Source: Parus major (Eukaryota > Chordata > Aves > Passeriformes > Paridae). Taken from it: a stretch of 64,000 bases of DNA. The position numbers were made by a program, and so were the translations under genes. The notes beneath the pieces were generated by a model. That model was not told where the DNA came from, did not search any database, and worked only from the letters and a program-made list of their open reading frames with translations. The stretch covers positions 41,098,001-41,162,000 of the forward strand of contig NC_031799.1 in NCBI RefSeq assembly GCF_001522545.3. Direction: 5' to 3'. This document shows positions 10,361-22,889 of the stretch, piece by piece (positions within the stretch are counted from its first letter, which is position 1; every line of letters starts with the position of its first letter).

Positions 10361-13264
10361 GAAAGTAAAACTTTTCACTGTTTTTTCATCAATGCAAACT
10401 TGTGTTTAGGAAGACAGGATAGTGTATGACAAATATACCCTCTCCCTGCTTTGAGCTTTACTATAATAATTCAGGTGGAGACACTTACCCTGTTTAAAAT
10501 GTCTTTTCTATCCATTTGCCTACTGAGGATAATCAGAGTGTTTAAGCACTGTGCATAGCCCTGACTCCTGGGGACAGGGAGGGGCTGACCAATGGAGCTA
10601 ATATCATTTAGTGGATTTATAGGTAGGACTTCTTGGACACACTGCTATTCTTTATGTATTTTAAAACTTCAAAGATGGAAATGCACAAAGCTGAGAATGG
10701 ACATGGACTACACCCAGTCTTATCATTGAAATGATTGTATGTCAATTATCATGTCCATGCTAATGAAGTTAGTCAGACACGCTCTTCTACCTGCAGCTGG
10801 AGGGCACTGATTGTTGGTGTAGCTCTTTTGGATAACTCCTTGTGGTCAGAAATGTGTGGGAAGCCCTGGTTTCAATACAGTGGTGAAGACTGTGGAAGTC
10901 ATAATGATCAATCGGTGGAGAGGTCATTTTTATTTATAGTGAAATCTGAGAGTAAGTCTGATGCATTTATGTGCTCACAGGGAGCCTTTCACTCTGTCCA
11001 AGTGGCTGCAGCATGCTTTGTTTCTTAGCAGCGTGTTCAGGAATAATCAAAGGGTGGGAGAGTAAGCTGAAAGGCACCTAGGCAATGGTCAGTGGAAGCA
11101 GAATGTAAACATGGAAAGCAAACAATGCCACCACTCACAGCCAGATATCAGAGCCATGAGCAGCTATCAGCCCTCAGAATAAGCACTGCCTGTGGTAGTC
11201 AGTACACAGTCAAACCACATTTTACCAGCTGAAAGAAGAAGAAAGGAGAATTTTACTCCCTTTCTGCTTCTTCACCCTGTTTCCTCTGATATGCAGGAGT
11301 TACGAGAGAAAGGGATCATTATAAGATAGTTTTTGACCCACAATATAGAATAATTCCTCTGTTAGTTAAGTTGCAACTGGGTTCTGCTGTTCACTGTGTG
11401 GGGTAGAGCTGACTAAAATGTGTGCCTTCAGTCATTTGTTGACTAACCCAGTCTTTGTGGCCAACTCATGCACGTTCCACTGCAAATGCCTTTGATAATA
11501 CTGCTATAAAGGCTTGTGAATGTCAGTGTAGGAGGGCAAAATATTTTGAGCTGCTCAGCTTCACTTTATAAATATTTTTGGAAGCCACCAGTGTGAAATG
11601 CTCCATTCACATTCAGAACTGAAAAAAATAATGGCTTCTTCTAAAACAAAGACACATCTGTCAGTGCAGTAGAGTATATGAATTTACATAATCTGCAGCA
11701 CAGAAAAAGTACTTTCTCAAACAAATTAAGTCAAAGCAGGCAGAGAAAGAACAGCATGAAGCTCTCTATGCAATGTCAACAATAATTAACAGAGTACTTT
11801 ATAGTCTGCCAGTGCTTCCCGTGAATAAGGTACTCTCAGACATTTGGTATGAACAGGCTGCCCTCCCGTTTCTCTGCTGCAACCCAAAGCTGCAAGTCTT
11901 CACTTTGGGTTTTAGGCTAGCCTATCATTAACTTTTAAATGTTGAATGCCACCCAACATTTCCCCTTAGAAGGACAAAGGACAGAGGACATGAAGATTCT
12001 GTTGCAACTACTGCAAGGATTCATGGGGTTTGCTTTGCTGTGTCATACTGGGAATTCAGCGAATTTGCTTATCAGATGCATCAAAAGAAAATTAAAACAA
12101 ACAAACAAACCCAAACATGTTGCACCATGCACAGAACTTGTTAATCCCTTTATTCCTTAGTTTCCCTGCTGATACCTTGGGAGAAGGCAGTTTTCTTGTT
12201 TCCCTCACATATGCATAAAACATTTGGAAGTTTTCTTCAACTCCTACTGATTCTCCAGGGACACAGACTGCAGACATTTTGAATCACGGACTCTCTTCTC
12301 TTAGGCTGCCCATGCACAAAATGCAGAACTGATGTGAGCTTGCTTTTGTGCACAGAACAGTATTGTACTGCTCCTGTATCTCTGATTTAATCACACTGCC
12401 TTTGCATGTACTTACAGATTAAATTTCCAGTATTGCCACAGAATGGGAAACTCCTGACATCTTTCTCTCTTCACAAATGGTAAAACTGCAGCCTTGCCTA
12501 GAACAGAGGGATTTCCACAAGTTTTTTCCTCATAGACTAATTTTGACTGATTTCTTCCACGTGTAAGAGTGCTCAGAAGGTTGTCAGGGAGACAACTGTT
12601 GACACAGCTTTACCCTGGTATTTGAAGGGTTTGGGCAGTTGAGTGCTTTTCAGCAGATTGTGCATTCGTGCAGATGCAAGCACACTGGCAGACTACAGAC
12701 CTGACTTTTCCATTTGCTGGTCTGAGCTCGTGAGCAAGCACTGCCTCCAAAATACAGCTGTAAGAGGAGGCCAGCATACCCTCAGCTAGTGTTATTTGAA
12801 CTGGTTTAAGCAACAAAAAAAACCTGATGACCAAAAGTCAAGTGCAGTCAGTGTGAGACGCAGGACTTATTTGGAAGGTTGGCTTGCACTGTGTACATTG
12901 CTGCTAGTAGCTCAGCTGGTTGTTTAAACTCATCCAGACCAATATAAAACACTGTAATAATGCTTCTCTGATGCCAGCATCCTTTTTAAAGTACAGCCCT
13001 GAGCCCAGAAATTCCCATCAGCCTGCAGTCTGTGTCATTGCCTCCAGCTCCTCTGTGGATCCCAATGCTTTCTTCCTTTCCTTCCTGCAAGCTGTGACCA
13101 AAATTAAATCAAAACCAGCCATCACGTTCCCTGAATTGGTGTAAAGGTTGAAAACAAGTGTAATAAACTTTGCACTGACTGTGGCTAATTAGCACAAGGG
13201 CAATCATTTATGATTAAGCCATATAAAATGTTTGTTATTAGCACAAGAGCTGAACACTACAGTA
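10361..13264. other. Unique non-coding DNA with a possible SINE trace
   Basis: No gene is recognisable. At about 12465-12515, CACAAATGGTAAAACTGCAG vaguely resembles the reversed MIR core, but it is too diverged to annotate alone. A short CAAA run lies at about 12098-12111. The last 100 bases (about 13170-13260) look like a possible conserved non-coding element and are discussed as a finding. Confidence 0.5.
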
Positions 13265-13390
13265 CACAGCAAAGGTCCAGGGCACAGAGAAGTTAAGTGA
13301 CTTACTCAGTTTGATGCAGCAATTCACTGACAGAGGTAGAAATAGGCCACTCGGTTTTCTCTCTCAAAACAGGTCTAATCTCTAGATCAT
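13265..13390 (-). mobile_element. Ancient MIR-type SINE fragment
   Basis: The plus strand reads GGCACAGAGAAGTTAAGTGA, then CTTACTCAG, a CAGAGGTAGAAATAGG block and a later CAGGTCTAATC. These follow, in order, the reversed MIR core as I remember it: cacagagaggttaagtgacttgcccaag, then the gtggcagagccgggatt block, then the caggtctg block. The copy is therefore antisense, about 120 bp, and heavily diverged. MIRs are old amniote elements that persist at low density in birds. No coding capacity is expected. Confidence 0.65.
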
Positions 13391-13609
13391 ACTTTGATCT
13401 CCCTTTAGCAGCAGAAAATAAAACCCCTCTGTTCATGGTATAAGTCTTTACAGAAATTACTTTCAAGTTACAGACTCACCATTATCACATCACTGCAAGA
13501 TCAAACAAAGAGAGGGGCAGTAGGAGAGGAAAAGAAGGGTTACTTTGTGTCATTTACTTCTACAGTCTGCTCAACAAAGCCAAAGAGGAAAAACAATTTT
13601 TTTTTTCAG

Positions 13610-13828
13610 ACAGATGTCTTTTACAGCACATCAAACACTTCTCATGGGCGTATGTCAGAGACATTTTACTACAAAGGCTTTGTCCTTTGCATTCACAGCA
13701 GCCCGGATGTTTATCAGGATTTTCCATTCCCTAAATTCAAGATCACATTGGGATCTGTGTTAAGATGGCAGCAGAAGTACATCAACAAAGTCCAAAGTAC
13801 AAAATTCTTAGTGAAAATAAAGCACTAA
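13610..13828 (+). other. Weak candidate 3' terminal exon
   Basis: A tract of ten T followed by CAG ends at 13609 and makes a strong-looking acceptor. The frame beginning ACA GAT GTC stays open for 72 codons to TAA at 13826-13828. An AATAAA lies at 13816-13821, overlapping the end of the open frame, which is too close for a normal 3' untranslated region. A second frame is also open for most of the stretch, which argues for chance. The predicted peptide has aromatic-rich patches but resembles no family I know. Confidence 0.1.
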
Positions 13829-13973
13829 CACAACTTGTTCCTGTGCTAAGGCTGTGGTGCGGGAGTTCCTGTCATTTCTACAGGAATGTCTGAAGAAGGA
13901 AACAGCCTATTTTCAATGCACTGGCTTGGCAAAAGTATGCGGGAACAATTGTCTTTCCTAATGGATTTACTTC

Positions 13974-14054
13974 TAGTAAAAGTAAATTTAGTAAATTAAA
14001 AAATTTAGTAAGTTAAATTAAATTTAGTAAATTAAAAAAAAAATCTAGTAAGTA
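13974..14054. repeat. AT-rich tandem repeat of TTTAGTAAATTAAA units
   Basis: Irregular copies of AGTAAATTTAGTAAATTAAA-like sequence follow one another, with variants such as TTTAGTAAGTTAAA and TCTAGTAAG. This is a local expansion in unique DNA and probably arose by slippage. Confidence 0.8.
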
Positions 14055-17000
14055 GTCCTCCGTGCAAAGCATGCGGCTGCCATATCACAAAGACAATATC
14101 CCATTATTTAAAACATAACATCTCATGCACATACTGTGCTCTCAGTGTGCCTGCAGCAATTCTTTGATTTGTTTATTTATAAGGGCAGTTTGTAATTCTT
14201 TAAGTTATCTAGCACAACAAAGAGCATTACACGCAGAGACAAACTGAATTTAACATTGCTACATAATCTTCCTCTCTTAGGCCAAGACTCAACAGCATCT
14301 TGCATTTCCTCTCTCCTCACCCCATTCTCTGGTGTGCAAAATCTCAGTCCACAAATTACTACAGGATCCTTCAAAAAACTCCTGTATCCTTCCTTGGTGA
14401 GGGGTTCTTTTTTATAAGACTCTAAGTCACTGAGTTTTGCTGTAAGACAGTACTCCCAGCCTCTCTGCCAGTAGGACAGCATGGTGGAGGATGGCATGTG
14501 CTTCCCCAGCAAGCTGATCTGCTGCACTCACTGGGAATGGTCATGCCTGAAGGTTTTCAAATCACCAAGACACACCAGCAACAGTAACAGCACCTGTCCC
14601 CAAACCCAATACTTCACTCCCTTCACTTAGGATGACACTGAGCTTCCACATGACATTCTGTTCCCTGGCAGCACCATAGATTTAAATGTTTCACTTGAGA
14701 GGAAGTTTCATTGTAAGCCAGAAGGACAGCATGCTCCAACACTTATCGCAGAAAAAGAGGATAGGCAGAGATAGCAGAGATGTCTGAAGTCCCTTCTTTT
14801 GCTTCTGTTTGGAATATAAAAAAATCTCAGTTCTTCCCTATGCCAGTTTTCTTGTAGCTGGAAGTAACTGTTGTCTCATTTTAGTGATCCTAGTTTCTCA
14901 AGAAGATAAGACATTAGGCAATCCTATACTTTACTGCCTGCTTACCACCACTGCTACTGTGTAGTCTCACACAGCATTTGTGCATTGCCCTTACATTCAC
15001 CAGCAAGGAACAAACAGATCTATCCATCAGGCTCCAGGAAATGTGTATCTGCAGACAAGGGAACTCATGTCTATTACTGGTAGCAGTAACTCCTTCCCCA
15101 GTGAGTCTGAACAGCCTCTCTCTCTCCAGGTTAAACCAAATGGCTTTGGTTGTCTGTCAGAGATGTGAGTGAATGGATGTGCCGCCCCAAAACTCCCACC
15201 TCCCAGATCATATACTACTTATGTGAAAACAATGGGTAAGCTTCTGGCAGCTCTTCCTGTTTAAAGTGGGCTGGGGAAAAGTAGCGTGTAATTTTCTGGC
15301 AGCAACACTGGAACAGTAAAACTAATGAGTCCCCACTGCTATTCCCACCTGTTCTTAGAGCAATATATATATTGGATATATACCCACCCATGAGTCTATC
15401 TGTGATGTTAACTCAAATTATAAAATAAAAAAAAAACAAAACCAACTCAACCCAGACCCCAGACTTTCCTGCATAGGAAAAAGGGTGTAAAAGAGCAGGT
15501 GGAAATTTCTCTTGCTTTCACATCTCACTTAAGTTGGGCCTAAACTCCTTCCATAGAAGGGAATAACAGCAGGACAGATGAGTCTGCAGCAGCAGCATCA
15601 ATCCAAGGGTGATACTGACCAGAGGTACTGTAATACATGAATATGGAGCAAGATGGGGGTGAGCCAGAAGAAGATGTTTGTCTTCTATGCAGAGCCCAAA
15701 ATTTGTCTGTCTGTTACAGGAAATTACACTAATACTGAATCACCGTTCGGTACGCATCATCATCCTGTACAGATGTTTTCCATGGTGAGGAAGTTGTTAG
15801 GTAGGTTTTACAATTTTATGCAGTAATTTTGTTTCAAAATGTGTCTTAGAGCATCCAGTTTTCCTTGTGCATGAAGGTATCTGCAGCATTTATTATTTGT
15901 ATACTCTCCAGTAAAAATTCTGGCCAAGACACTCCAAGGATAGGTGCAACACCCTTTCATATTCTACTTGGAAAAGACAAATAGTTTGCAACTATTCTCT
16001 AACAAAACATACAGAAGAGAAGATGAAAGGACTGAAAAGGATCTGTGAAATACTCATAAAATGGAGATATATCTCATGACAAATGCACTCAGATTGCCTG
16101 GGATTTTTCTGAGATATTCTTAATTTTTTTCCATGTTATTTTTTGTTAGTAGATATATCTTCAGAAGGAATATACTAATTTAAAAATGCCATTATGATTA
16201 GAATAAGCAAGCTTTCTGTGCTCCTGAAACTTTTTTAGAACCCTTGGGTAATTGCTTTAAAAAGTCCCAAAGATTCTAGAGGCTGACAGGGAGTTAATTC
16301 AACTCATCTGTAGCAAAACAGGTTTAAAATTTATTTCTTTTAATAGATATTAAATGTTGACAGTGGAGTAAAGAGATATGCTGATAATAGAAAAATCATC
16401 TCTTTTGCAAATAACAGTAATGAAGCATTATTGCACAAGGGGAAAAAGAAGAAAAAGCATTTCATCCTGAATACTCTTTCCCCTTAGACAATATGGCCTT
16501 TAGCAAACTGTGATGCTGTCCAGGTCTTTAAATAGTGCAGTTTCCAAACAAAAGATTGTGTAAAAAAGATTTGAAGAAGATATATTTATAATTAATGATG
16601 GAGCTTGGAAGAAGTCCAACAATGAAAGCAATTCTTTTTTTCTAACCTGCAGAACAAGCTTTCTATAAACACACAGAGTGAAAATTACCCCAGTAAAGAA
16701 GCAAAGCGATGAAGTAAAACAGGGTTCACATACCATACTTGAAAATGTTTCAGACTTTCTGATATTCTCAACTAAGATGACAGCTATCTATCACAGATTT
16801 AACATCAATGGAAGTCTGTGGAGACAGTCTTGCTGCTGTATCAACACAGTTCCAAATGGTCCTGCTTCCTTTCATAGCTACTTCTGGATGGAAACAGTTC
16901 TACTATCTTTTCAGTAGCCCGTAAGTCAGCATTGCATAGAGTGAAGCAGCTGAATTTCAGTTGTTCTTTTAGAGTTTAGTGTTTCATTCTCCTGGTTTGT

Positions 17001-18083
17001 GCTGTTTTTATAATTGCTAGTTCTCTGATTGAGGCTCTAGCCTAAATACAGGGGGGAAGGGGTGGTTTGGTCTTTGCAAAAGCCAAACCAAAGATGTTTC
17101 AGTTCCAGGTCCCATTTTTTTCTGAACCCTGAAAGTTAAAGCCTGGATGGCTTGGATAAGTGCTTCTAATTCTAGCATACCACTATTTAAAACAAGAGGG
17201 AGGATGTGTTTTTAAAAAGCTAAAACTAGTATGGCCTGAAATGAAGTCTCTGAAGACATTTAGGGAGGATTCAGATAAACAATTCCATTCCTCTCCCCAC
17301 CAATTAATATCTCTCATTAATTTTTATCCTATCCCTTCCTTGCTTTCTATCTCTCAGATATTGTTTGCTTCCCCTCAATTTCCAATGGAGCTTGAAATTA
17401 GATTTTCTTTACCTCCTTGCTAGTGAACAAAGCTCTGAACTGCACATCCTGGTGAAAGTTAACTCCCAGACTGACTCTCTGAGTTATCTTCCACCTCTGT
17501 ACCTGAACTGCCTGAAACCACACAAAAGAAATTACTGTGTGGTCCTGTGTCCATCTCACACTGTCATTATTTGATTGTTGGAAGGATAGCTCTGAGTTTA
17601 GTTGGACAGAAATAGAACCACCCAATTGTAGTGGTTTTAGTCTCCATTTATGACAGCAGAAATTGGGCCACACTGTTACTCAATATAGAAAAAGCACTCA
17701 TTGTCACAATTTATAACTTCATCAGGAGTTAACTTGGGAGCTGCAAGCTGGCAGCAATAATTCATACATTGCTGCAAACTTTATTTTCATAATTTCTGTT
17801 GATACTGGCAAAGTGCTTGTTTTGGCTTTCTGCATGTTGCAGTCATTAGTATAATATAACATAGCCACTTAGATATATTTAGGGGAAGGTCATTTTTATA
17901 CAAATTGTTATGTCCTGGGAAGTTAAATAAACAACCAAGTTAAAGATATCAACAATCCCACTCCTTGATCTTTGCCAAAGTGAATTTTAAACACTAGTTG
18001 GTTCAATTGGAGGAAAAATCAAGCAGTGATTATGTCACTTGGAAGAGAGAGGACATTACATTTCTTTTTATTTGAGGACTTAC
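14055..18083. other. Unique AT-rich non-coding DNA
   Basis: No recognisable gene or repeat was found. A minus-strand open frame of 116 codons (14177-14527) has no family resemblance, and I see no matched pair of splice sites around it. A short (TA)n patch lies at 15365-15380. The remainder is featureless at this resolution. Confidence 0.55.
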
Positions 18084-18126
18084 CTGGAATGCTACTCCTA
18101 GAAAATGGCTAGATGTATCCGTAAAG
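18084..18126 (-). other. Weak candidate internal exon, 43 nt
   Basis: On the minus strand, an acceptor reading CTTTGAACACCTCTAG is followed by 43 nt and then by CCAG|GTAAGTCC, an almost perfect donor. One frame is open (one leading base, then 14 codons ending in phase 0). A CpG lies within the segment. The peptide is too short to place in any family, and at this length an open frame carries little weight. Confidence 0.15.
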
Positions 18127-19019
18127 CTAGAGGTGTTCAAAGACAAGCTACAACACACCTGGTCCCTATACCATTAGCAAGATTACTCATCCTGCCCATA
18201 ATAATGAAAATTCCGATTGAGACTTCACTGAGCAGAAAGTACAGTATCCTAACTGTTTATTAACAGCTCTTCGGAATGCGTTTCCAAGGCACAAAAGGAC
18301 ACTGACCTTGAAAATAGTATTTGGGTGGAAGTAAACGTCCACGGTTTTCATTTTGCAAGTATGTAACCATAAAAGTTACAAAGCAAGTCACTTTTGAGAA
18401 GTACTCATCTTTTACGCTCATTAGATTGCAATCCAGCAATGACTGAACATGATATTTAAACAGTAGTGTTTTTGCCAATGAGTTGCATGATCAACACGAA
18501 CTGCTAATGTTTTCTATTCTAAACCTTCTCAAAATGTCAAGTGTTCTTGTCAGCTGAGTTTAAGTGGCATAAAAGTAACTTTTGAAATTGTTGTTGATGA
18601 GATACCCTTGGGAAACTCAGTATATATACTAAAATTATATTCACAATATTCTCTAATCTCCCCTGCTGCAAAAGAATTAGGCTCCCAACTCACATTTCCA
18701 TTGATGGTAATGTAGCACAGTCTGGGTCTTTCTTCCAGAAAAGACACTGAGCATTCTTAAATAACACAGGTCTTGTGCCTTGAATTTTCTCAAGTGGCAA
18801 GAAAATAAAAACCTAAATTAAAGAAATTCCTTTTAAAAACCTACACCTGATAACTAACTCTGTTACAACCCTTGTAATTGCAGCACTGTTAATTTTTATA
18901 TAGCTTTTTTACACACCAGATCACCAGCACAGCAGAAAAATTCACAGTTGTCTGAGTCACACTGGCTGTAGCAGATTCACAGATTTCTTCAGTCCCAGTT
19001 TCTTCTGTGCCTTGAAACA

Positions 19020-19120
19020 TCAGAAAGAGGTAAGGAAACTGGTGCATTAGCTAAGGTCCTTACCAAGGATTTGAAAGACCTGGGCTCAGTCCCCTGATAC
19101 TCATGGTTATTGTGTGTGAA
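19020..19120 (+). mobile_element. Diverged MIR-like SINE fragment
   Basis: The stretch containing GAAAGACCTGGGCTCAGTCC followed by a TTGTGTGTGAAAC-type segment resembles the sense MIR body, where a gacctgggttcaatccc block precedes the ctgtgtgacc block. It is short and decayed. It is listed because several elements of the same kind occur in this window. Confidence 0.4.
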
Positions 19121-19556
19121 ACTGTACAAGCCATACAGAACTGTTTTCAATAACAAACAGGCAGAACTTTGATGTGCCTGTCCAGAGGTCTTGCAGCCTC
19201 TGTCAGGTGCCTCCAGAGCACTTTTGGCTCTTGCAGGGTCTCCTTTGACCCAAAAACATAATCAATCCATCAGTGCTGATGATGTTTGTTACACCATTTA
19301 CAGCAAAGTCATGAATTAATTTTCTTCTAAATTTCTAATTAAGTCAAGATCATCATCAACACTGTATTTCCAGTGCCATGGGATCCATGGTGTTGCAGAT
19401 TAGGTGTTTCCTGAAGTCCCCTTTTTGACTACCAAGTGAATTTTTTTTTACTCAAAGCATTTCTCAAAAATTTTGTTAAACAGTTGGAACTTGATTGGAT
19501 TACTAGCACAGGGACTGCACATTTGTGATCAGTGTTTGGTACTTTATTCACACATC

Positions 19557-19690
19557 AGAGAGTCACAGAATGGGTCAGGTTGGAAGGGAGCACAGTGGGT
19601 CACCTGGTCCAGCTTCCCTGCTCAAGAAGGGCCATGCTAGAGCACATGGCACAGGATTGTGTCCAGAAGGTTCTTGAATATATAAGATCT
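19557..19690 (-). mobile_element. CR1 LINE 3'-end fragment
   Basis: The plus strand begins AGTCACAGAATGGGTCAGGT and continues TTGGAAGGGAGC, CACCTGGTCCAGC and CAGGATTGTGTCCAGAAGG. These are the reversed 3' end of an avian CR1, whose sense strand ends with CCATTCTGTGA-type units. Only about 130 bp of the 3' untranslated region is present, as is usual for 5'-truncated CR1 copies. No reverse transcriptase sequence is included. Confidence 0.85.
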
Positions 19691-21640
19691 TTTACTCAGA
19701 AGGTGCAGAAGTGCCCTAAAGTCTGTTCACTTGTTGAAAGGCGATTACTTCATGCCATTGTTCCATGTGCAAGTGTCTGCAGTAATAAATAGTATTTTGG
19801 ACAGGGAAACTGTTTTCAGGTTTAGCACACCACAACAACTACAGTGGTGCAAAGCATAAGCATTTATAAAGATGAGCTTTAATAAATGGCACTTCATGGG
19901 TAAAGTGAAAATAAGCATAAAAATCTAAAAGCAGGATAGAATTTATGTATTTTTATTATCTGATTTTGTATCTGCATTTTTTCACTTGACCTGTAGCAAG
20001 CATTAGATAAGATATCAGTTCCATTAAATAAACATTTCAGAATTTGAGTGCTTTCAAATTGCTAACTGCTCATTTGTGATCATTTAGTAACACTCAGTAA
20101 TGATGTCTCTAGAACAAGTAATTCATGCCTAAACTGGCTTTCACGCTGCTGAAATGTAAAAGTTCAAGCATGCTGGTAGAACAAGTTGGCCTCCTAAGAA
20201 CATTTCAGGGTCATTTCACATGTTTAATTGCATCTGGTCTTGTAACTCTGTTATGACACTCCAGGATCTAAAAGCCTGTTTTCACCCAGGTAATATTCAG
20301 TGCTGCAGCCTCATTTGCATTGTATTCACAAACTTAGCAAGTGGGTTGAAAAATGCACAGGGATATTCAGCAGATAGCTTAACCCACATCCAGAGATGTC
20401 CAGAATGTGGGTTACATACAGGTAGAAGAGGTAGAAGAATACAGCTGCCACATCCAGGTCAATGAGATGCATCTGGGTTCTCAGCCCATCCTTGCCTCAG
20501 CTGCCTTCCTCTGTGAACTGGGCAACTGGGCCAGTTGGCAATGCTGCTTAGCAGGGAGAGCACTTTCACTGTTAGCCCAAACTGCTCACAGTCCTGATAG
20601 TTGTAAAGTCCAGCATTTTGCAATATCGACTCACTGCCATGAAGTAGGAAATTAATCTTTAGAACATCACATAAGGTAGGAGCTTTCTTAATTACTAACA
20701 AGGATCACAAACCCCTCAACAAAGTACAGAGCCATAAATGCAGCAAAAGACATCCTACCAGTATGAATTTTTAGCCAAAACATCAGAAGCCAGGGGACTG
20801 ATTAGAAGGAAAAGGCTACTCATTTTTGTATAAAATAATAGTAACTTTAATGCTTATAATTTTCAGATGATTTATTTAATCTTCACACACTTCCACAATG
20901 AAGGACAGCAAAACAATTCTGTCTGTGCAACATGGGGATGACAAGGCAGCCAGAATACAGAATCTGCCCAGGACCAGCATGAGGAGTCTGGAATGCCTGG
21001 CTGCCAGCCCCATTCTCAAAATACATCGTTCCTTTCTAGAGACAGCAGCTGTTTGTTCTCTGACACTTACAGAGCATCTAAGATTATTTCCATTGAAGTT
21101 AATAATCTGTGTGGTCCAGTGAGAACAAAATTGGGTCAATAGATGTTTAGGCTGGCCCAGTTTCACTGAAGGCTCCTGGTAAACCCATGGTTACACACAA
21201 CTCTGTAATTATCAGGTTCATTTTGGGAAGCTGAGTGGCACATGAGGGAGGCTGGGGCAATAACACAAAAGCTGTGCACTCAGCTTTGTTCTGCCACAAG
21301 CATGGCCAGTCTTTTGGTCAGGGAAATTCCCATAGCCTGAAATGAAGCTGAGGGTTGCATGCACTCTGATATACTCCATTGCTATGGTGTGTACTTTGTG
21401 CAAGGAAAATCCAAGCATTGTTAGAGGTGCGTGCCTTCCACAAGGAAAATCCACGCATTTCCCCAGCCCATGACTAATGCTCACACCAGAGATGCAAATG
21501 CATAATATCTTGGGCAAAAAGGCTTCCTCTAGGATATATGAGCATCCATCTGCATTTCAGTTGTGTGATGGGCTTGTCCATTCCATGACAAAGTGGGCAT
21601 TGTGGGGTTCTAGGGAAAGTGGCTAAAAAGGGTGTATAGA
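19691..21640. other. Unique non-coding DNA
   Basis: No gene is recognisable. An imperfect 19-bp direct repeat lies at 21401-21419 and 21441-21459 (CAAGGAAAATCCAAGCATT against CAAGGAAAATCCACGCATT, one mismatch). Overlapping open frames of 80-99 codons on opposite strands have no resemblance to known proteins. Confidence 0.55.
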
Positions 21641-21654
21641 CAGGAGAATTGTCC

Positions 21655-21785
21655 TGGCAACACAGGATCCAGATTTGAAGCCCCAGGAAGGATGTCCTTG
21701 TTATGCTCTAGTCTCTTTGTGAGACCTTGGGCAACACATAAGCATTTACACTTTTTTCCACAACAAAGCTGAGGATATAATTTCT
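21655..21785 (+). mobile_element. Diverged MIR-like SINE fragment
   Basis: GATCCAGATTTGAAGCCCC followed 40-50 bp later by TGTGAGACCTTGGGCAACAC, then a decayed pyrimidine stretch and GAGGATATAA, mirrors the order of the sense MIR consensus. There the ggttcgaatccc block precedes the tgtgaccttgggcaag block, and an aatggggataata block follows. The copy is heavily mutated. Confidence 0.5.
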
Positions 21786-22129
21786 TTAAAAAAATGCTAT
21801 GTTAACAAAAATGTGATATTTTTAGCAGATTTTAAAGGTACTGTCTTCAATGCAGACTTGCACTGAAGCTGGTGGACAGTACTGTGTGACTTGAAGAAAG
21901 ACCTCAGTGCTTCTGACTTCCATCAGGTTCCTGCACAAACAGGACACAGAAGCCAGGAGCCATGAGCCACTGACATTTGTATATCAGGAACAGCAGCATT
22001 TAAATGAATATACTAATTTCCATTGAAGAAAATTATGTCAATCTGACTGCTTATTACAAACTTTCCCCTGCTTTTTGGCCCTTGCTATATGTCCAGAGGG
22101 CATACTGAGACACTATAGGCATTTCACTA

Positions 22130-22210
22130 GGGCAATCCTAAGTGCTGTGAAGCACTTTGGACATCCTTACTGTCACTGAAGAAATGCAGGTACCATGAAA
22201 TGATAATAAA
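22130..22210 (+). mobile_element. MIR/SINE-like 3' tail fragment
   Basis: AAGTGCTGTGAAGCACTTTG, then CATCCTTACTG, GAAATGCAGGTACC and GATAATAA resemble the tail shared by many amniote MIR-like SINEs (tgtgaagcgctttgg, atccttggatgaaag, ctataaatg). It lies about 340 bp right of the previous fragment in the same orientation. It could be a separate insertion or the distal part of the same one. Confidence 0.4.
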
Positions 22211-22694
22211 GCCCACATAAGAATCCCAAAGTGTGTCAAACAGCTAACACTGAGCCTTGCGTAATAACCTACAATTAGCATGTAATGCCCAAGGCATTTG
22301 CACATTGACAACATGGTTTAATCCAGTAATAAAGTAGGCTAAAATGATTATTATAGCTAATAGTATTTTTAACAGAAGTGAAACTACAGAAAAGAAGCTA
22401 CAGAAACATATCGATTTCAGCTGTGCCTCCCTGACACGTCTGTATAGATTTTATTATTTATGGTCCATTTTTTCAAAAAGGACCCAAGGCAAATGTAGAA
22501 ATCCCTGGTTGTATGAAATGGATGGTTGTGCATCAAAATGAGGGATTTGCATGTTTAACTGCCCATATTTGTATCCTTCTATCCAGTTTGCATATGCAAA
22601 GGCAAAGATTGTTATATTTATCAGTGCATAAATGAAAGGAGAAGAGATAAATGACCTGGTTTGCAGAGGTGCTGAGCACATGCAGTTTCCATTT

Positions 22695-22800
22695 ATTTCA
22701 ACTGGAGTGTGAAAAACAGGCCCTAAGTGACTGGCTCAAGCTCACACAATGCATGATTGTCAGTGCCAGGAAGAAAACCCAGAAATCCTTCCAGTCTAAT
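22695..22800 (-). mobile_element. Ancient MIR-type SINE fragment
   Basis: The plus strand carries CCTAAGTGACTGGCTCAAGC, TCACACAATGCATG, CAGTGCCAGGAAGAAAACCC and AGAAATCC in the order of the reversed MIR core (taagtgacttgcccaaggtcacacagctagtaagtggcagagccgggattcgaaccc). The copy is antisense, about 100 bp, with moderate divergence. Confidence 0.62.
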
Positions 22801-22848
22801 CCTCCCCGTCTAAATCCTCCCCAGCCTAAGCTCTAGACACAGTCTCTC

Positions 22849-22889
22849 CAAGAAATAAAGAAAAAAAAAAGAAAAAAAAAGAAAAAAAT
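22849..22889. repeat. A-rich (A9-10 G)n simple repeat
   Basis: Three long A runs separated by single G follow AATAAAG. It lies about 50 bp right of the antisense MIR fragment and is not part of it. Confidence 0.85.

Noticed and set aside
14177..14527. 116-codon minus-strand open frame that looks protein-like
   Set aside because: No acceptor and donor pair fits, and no family is recognised. It was kept out of the gene list.
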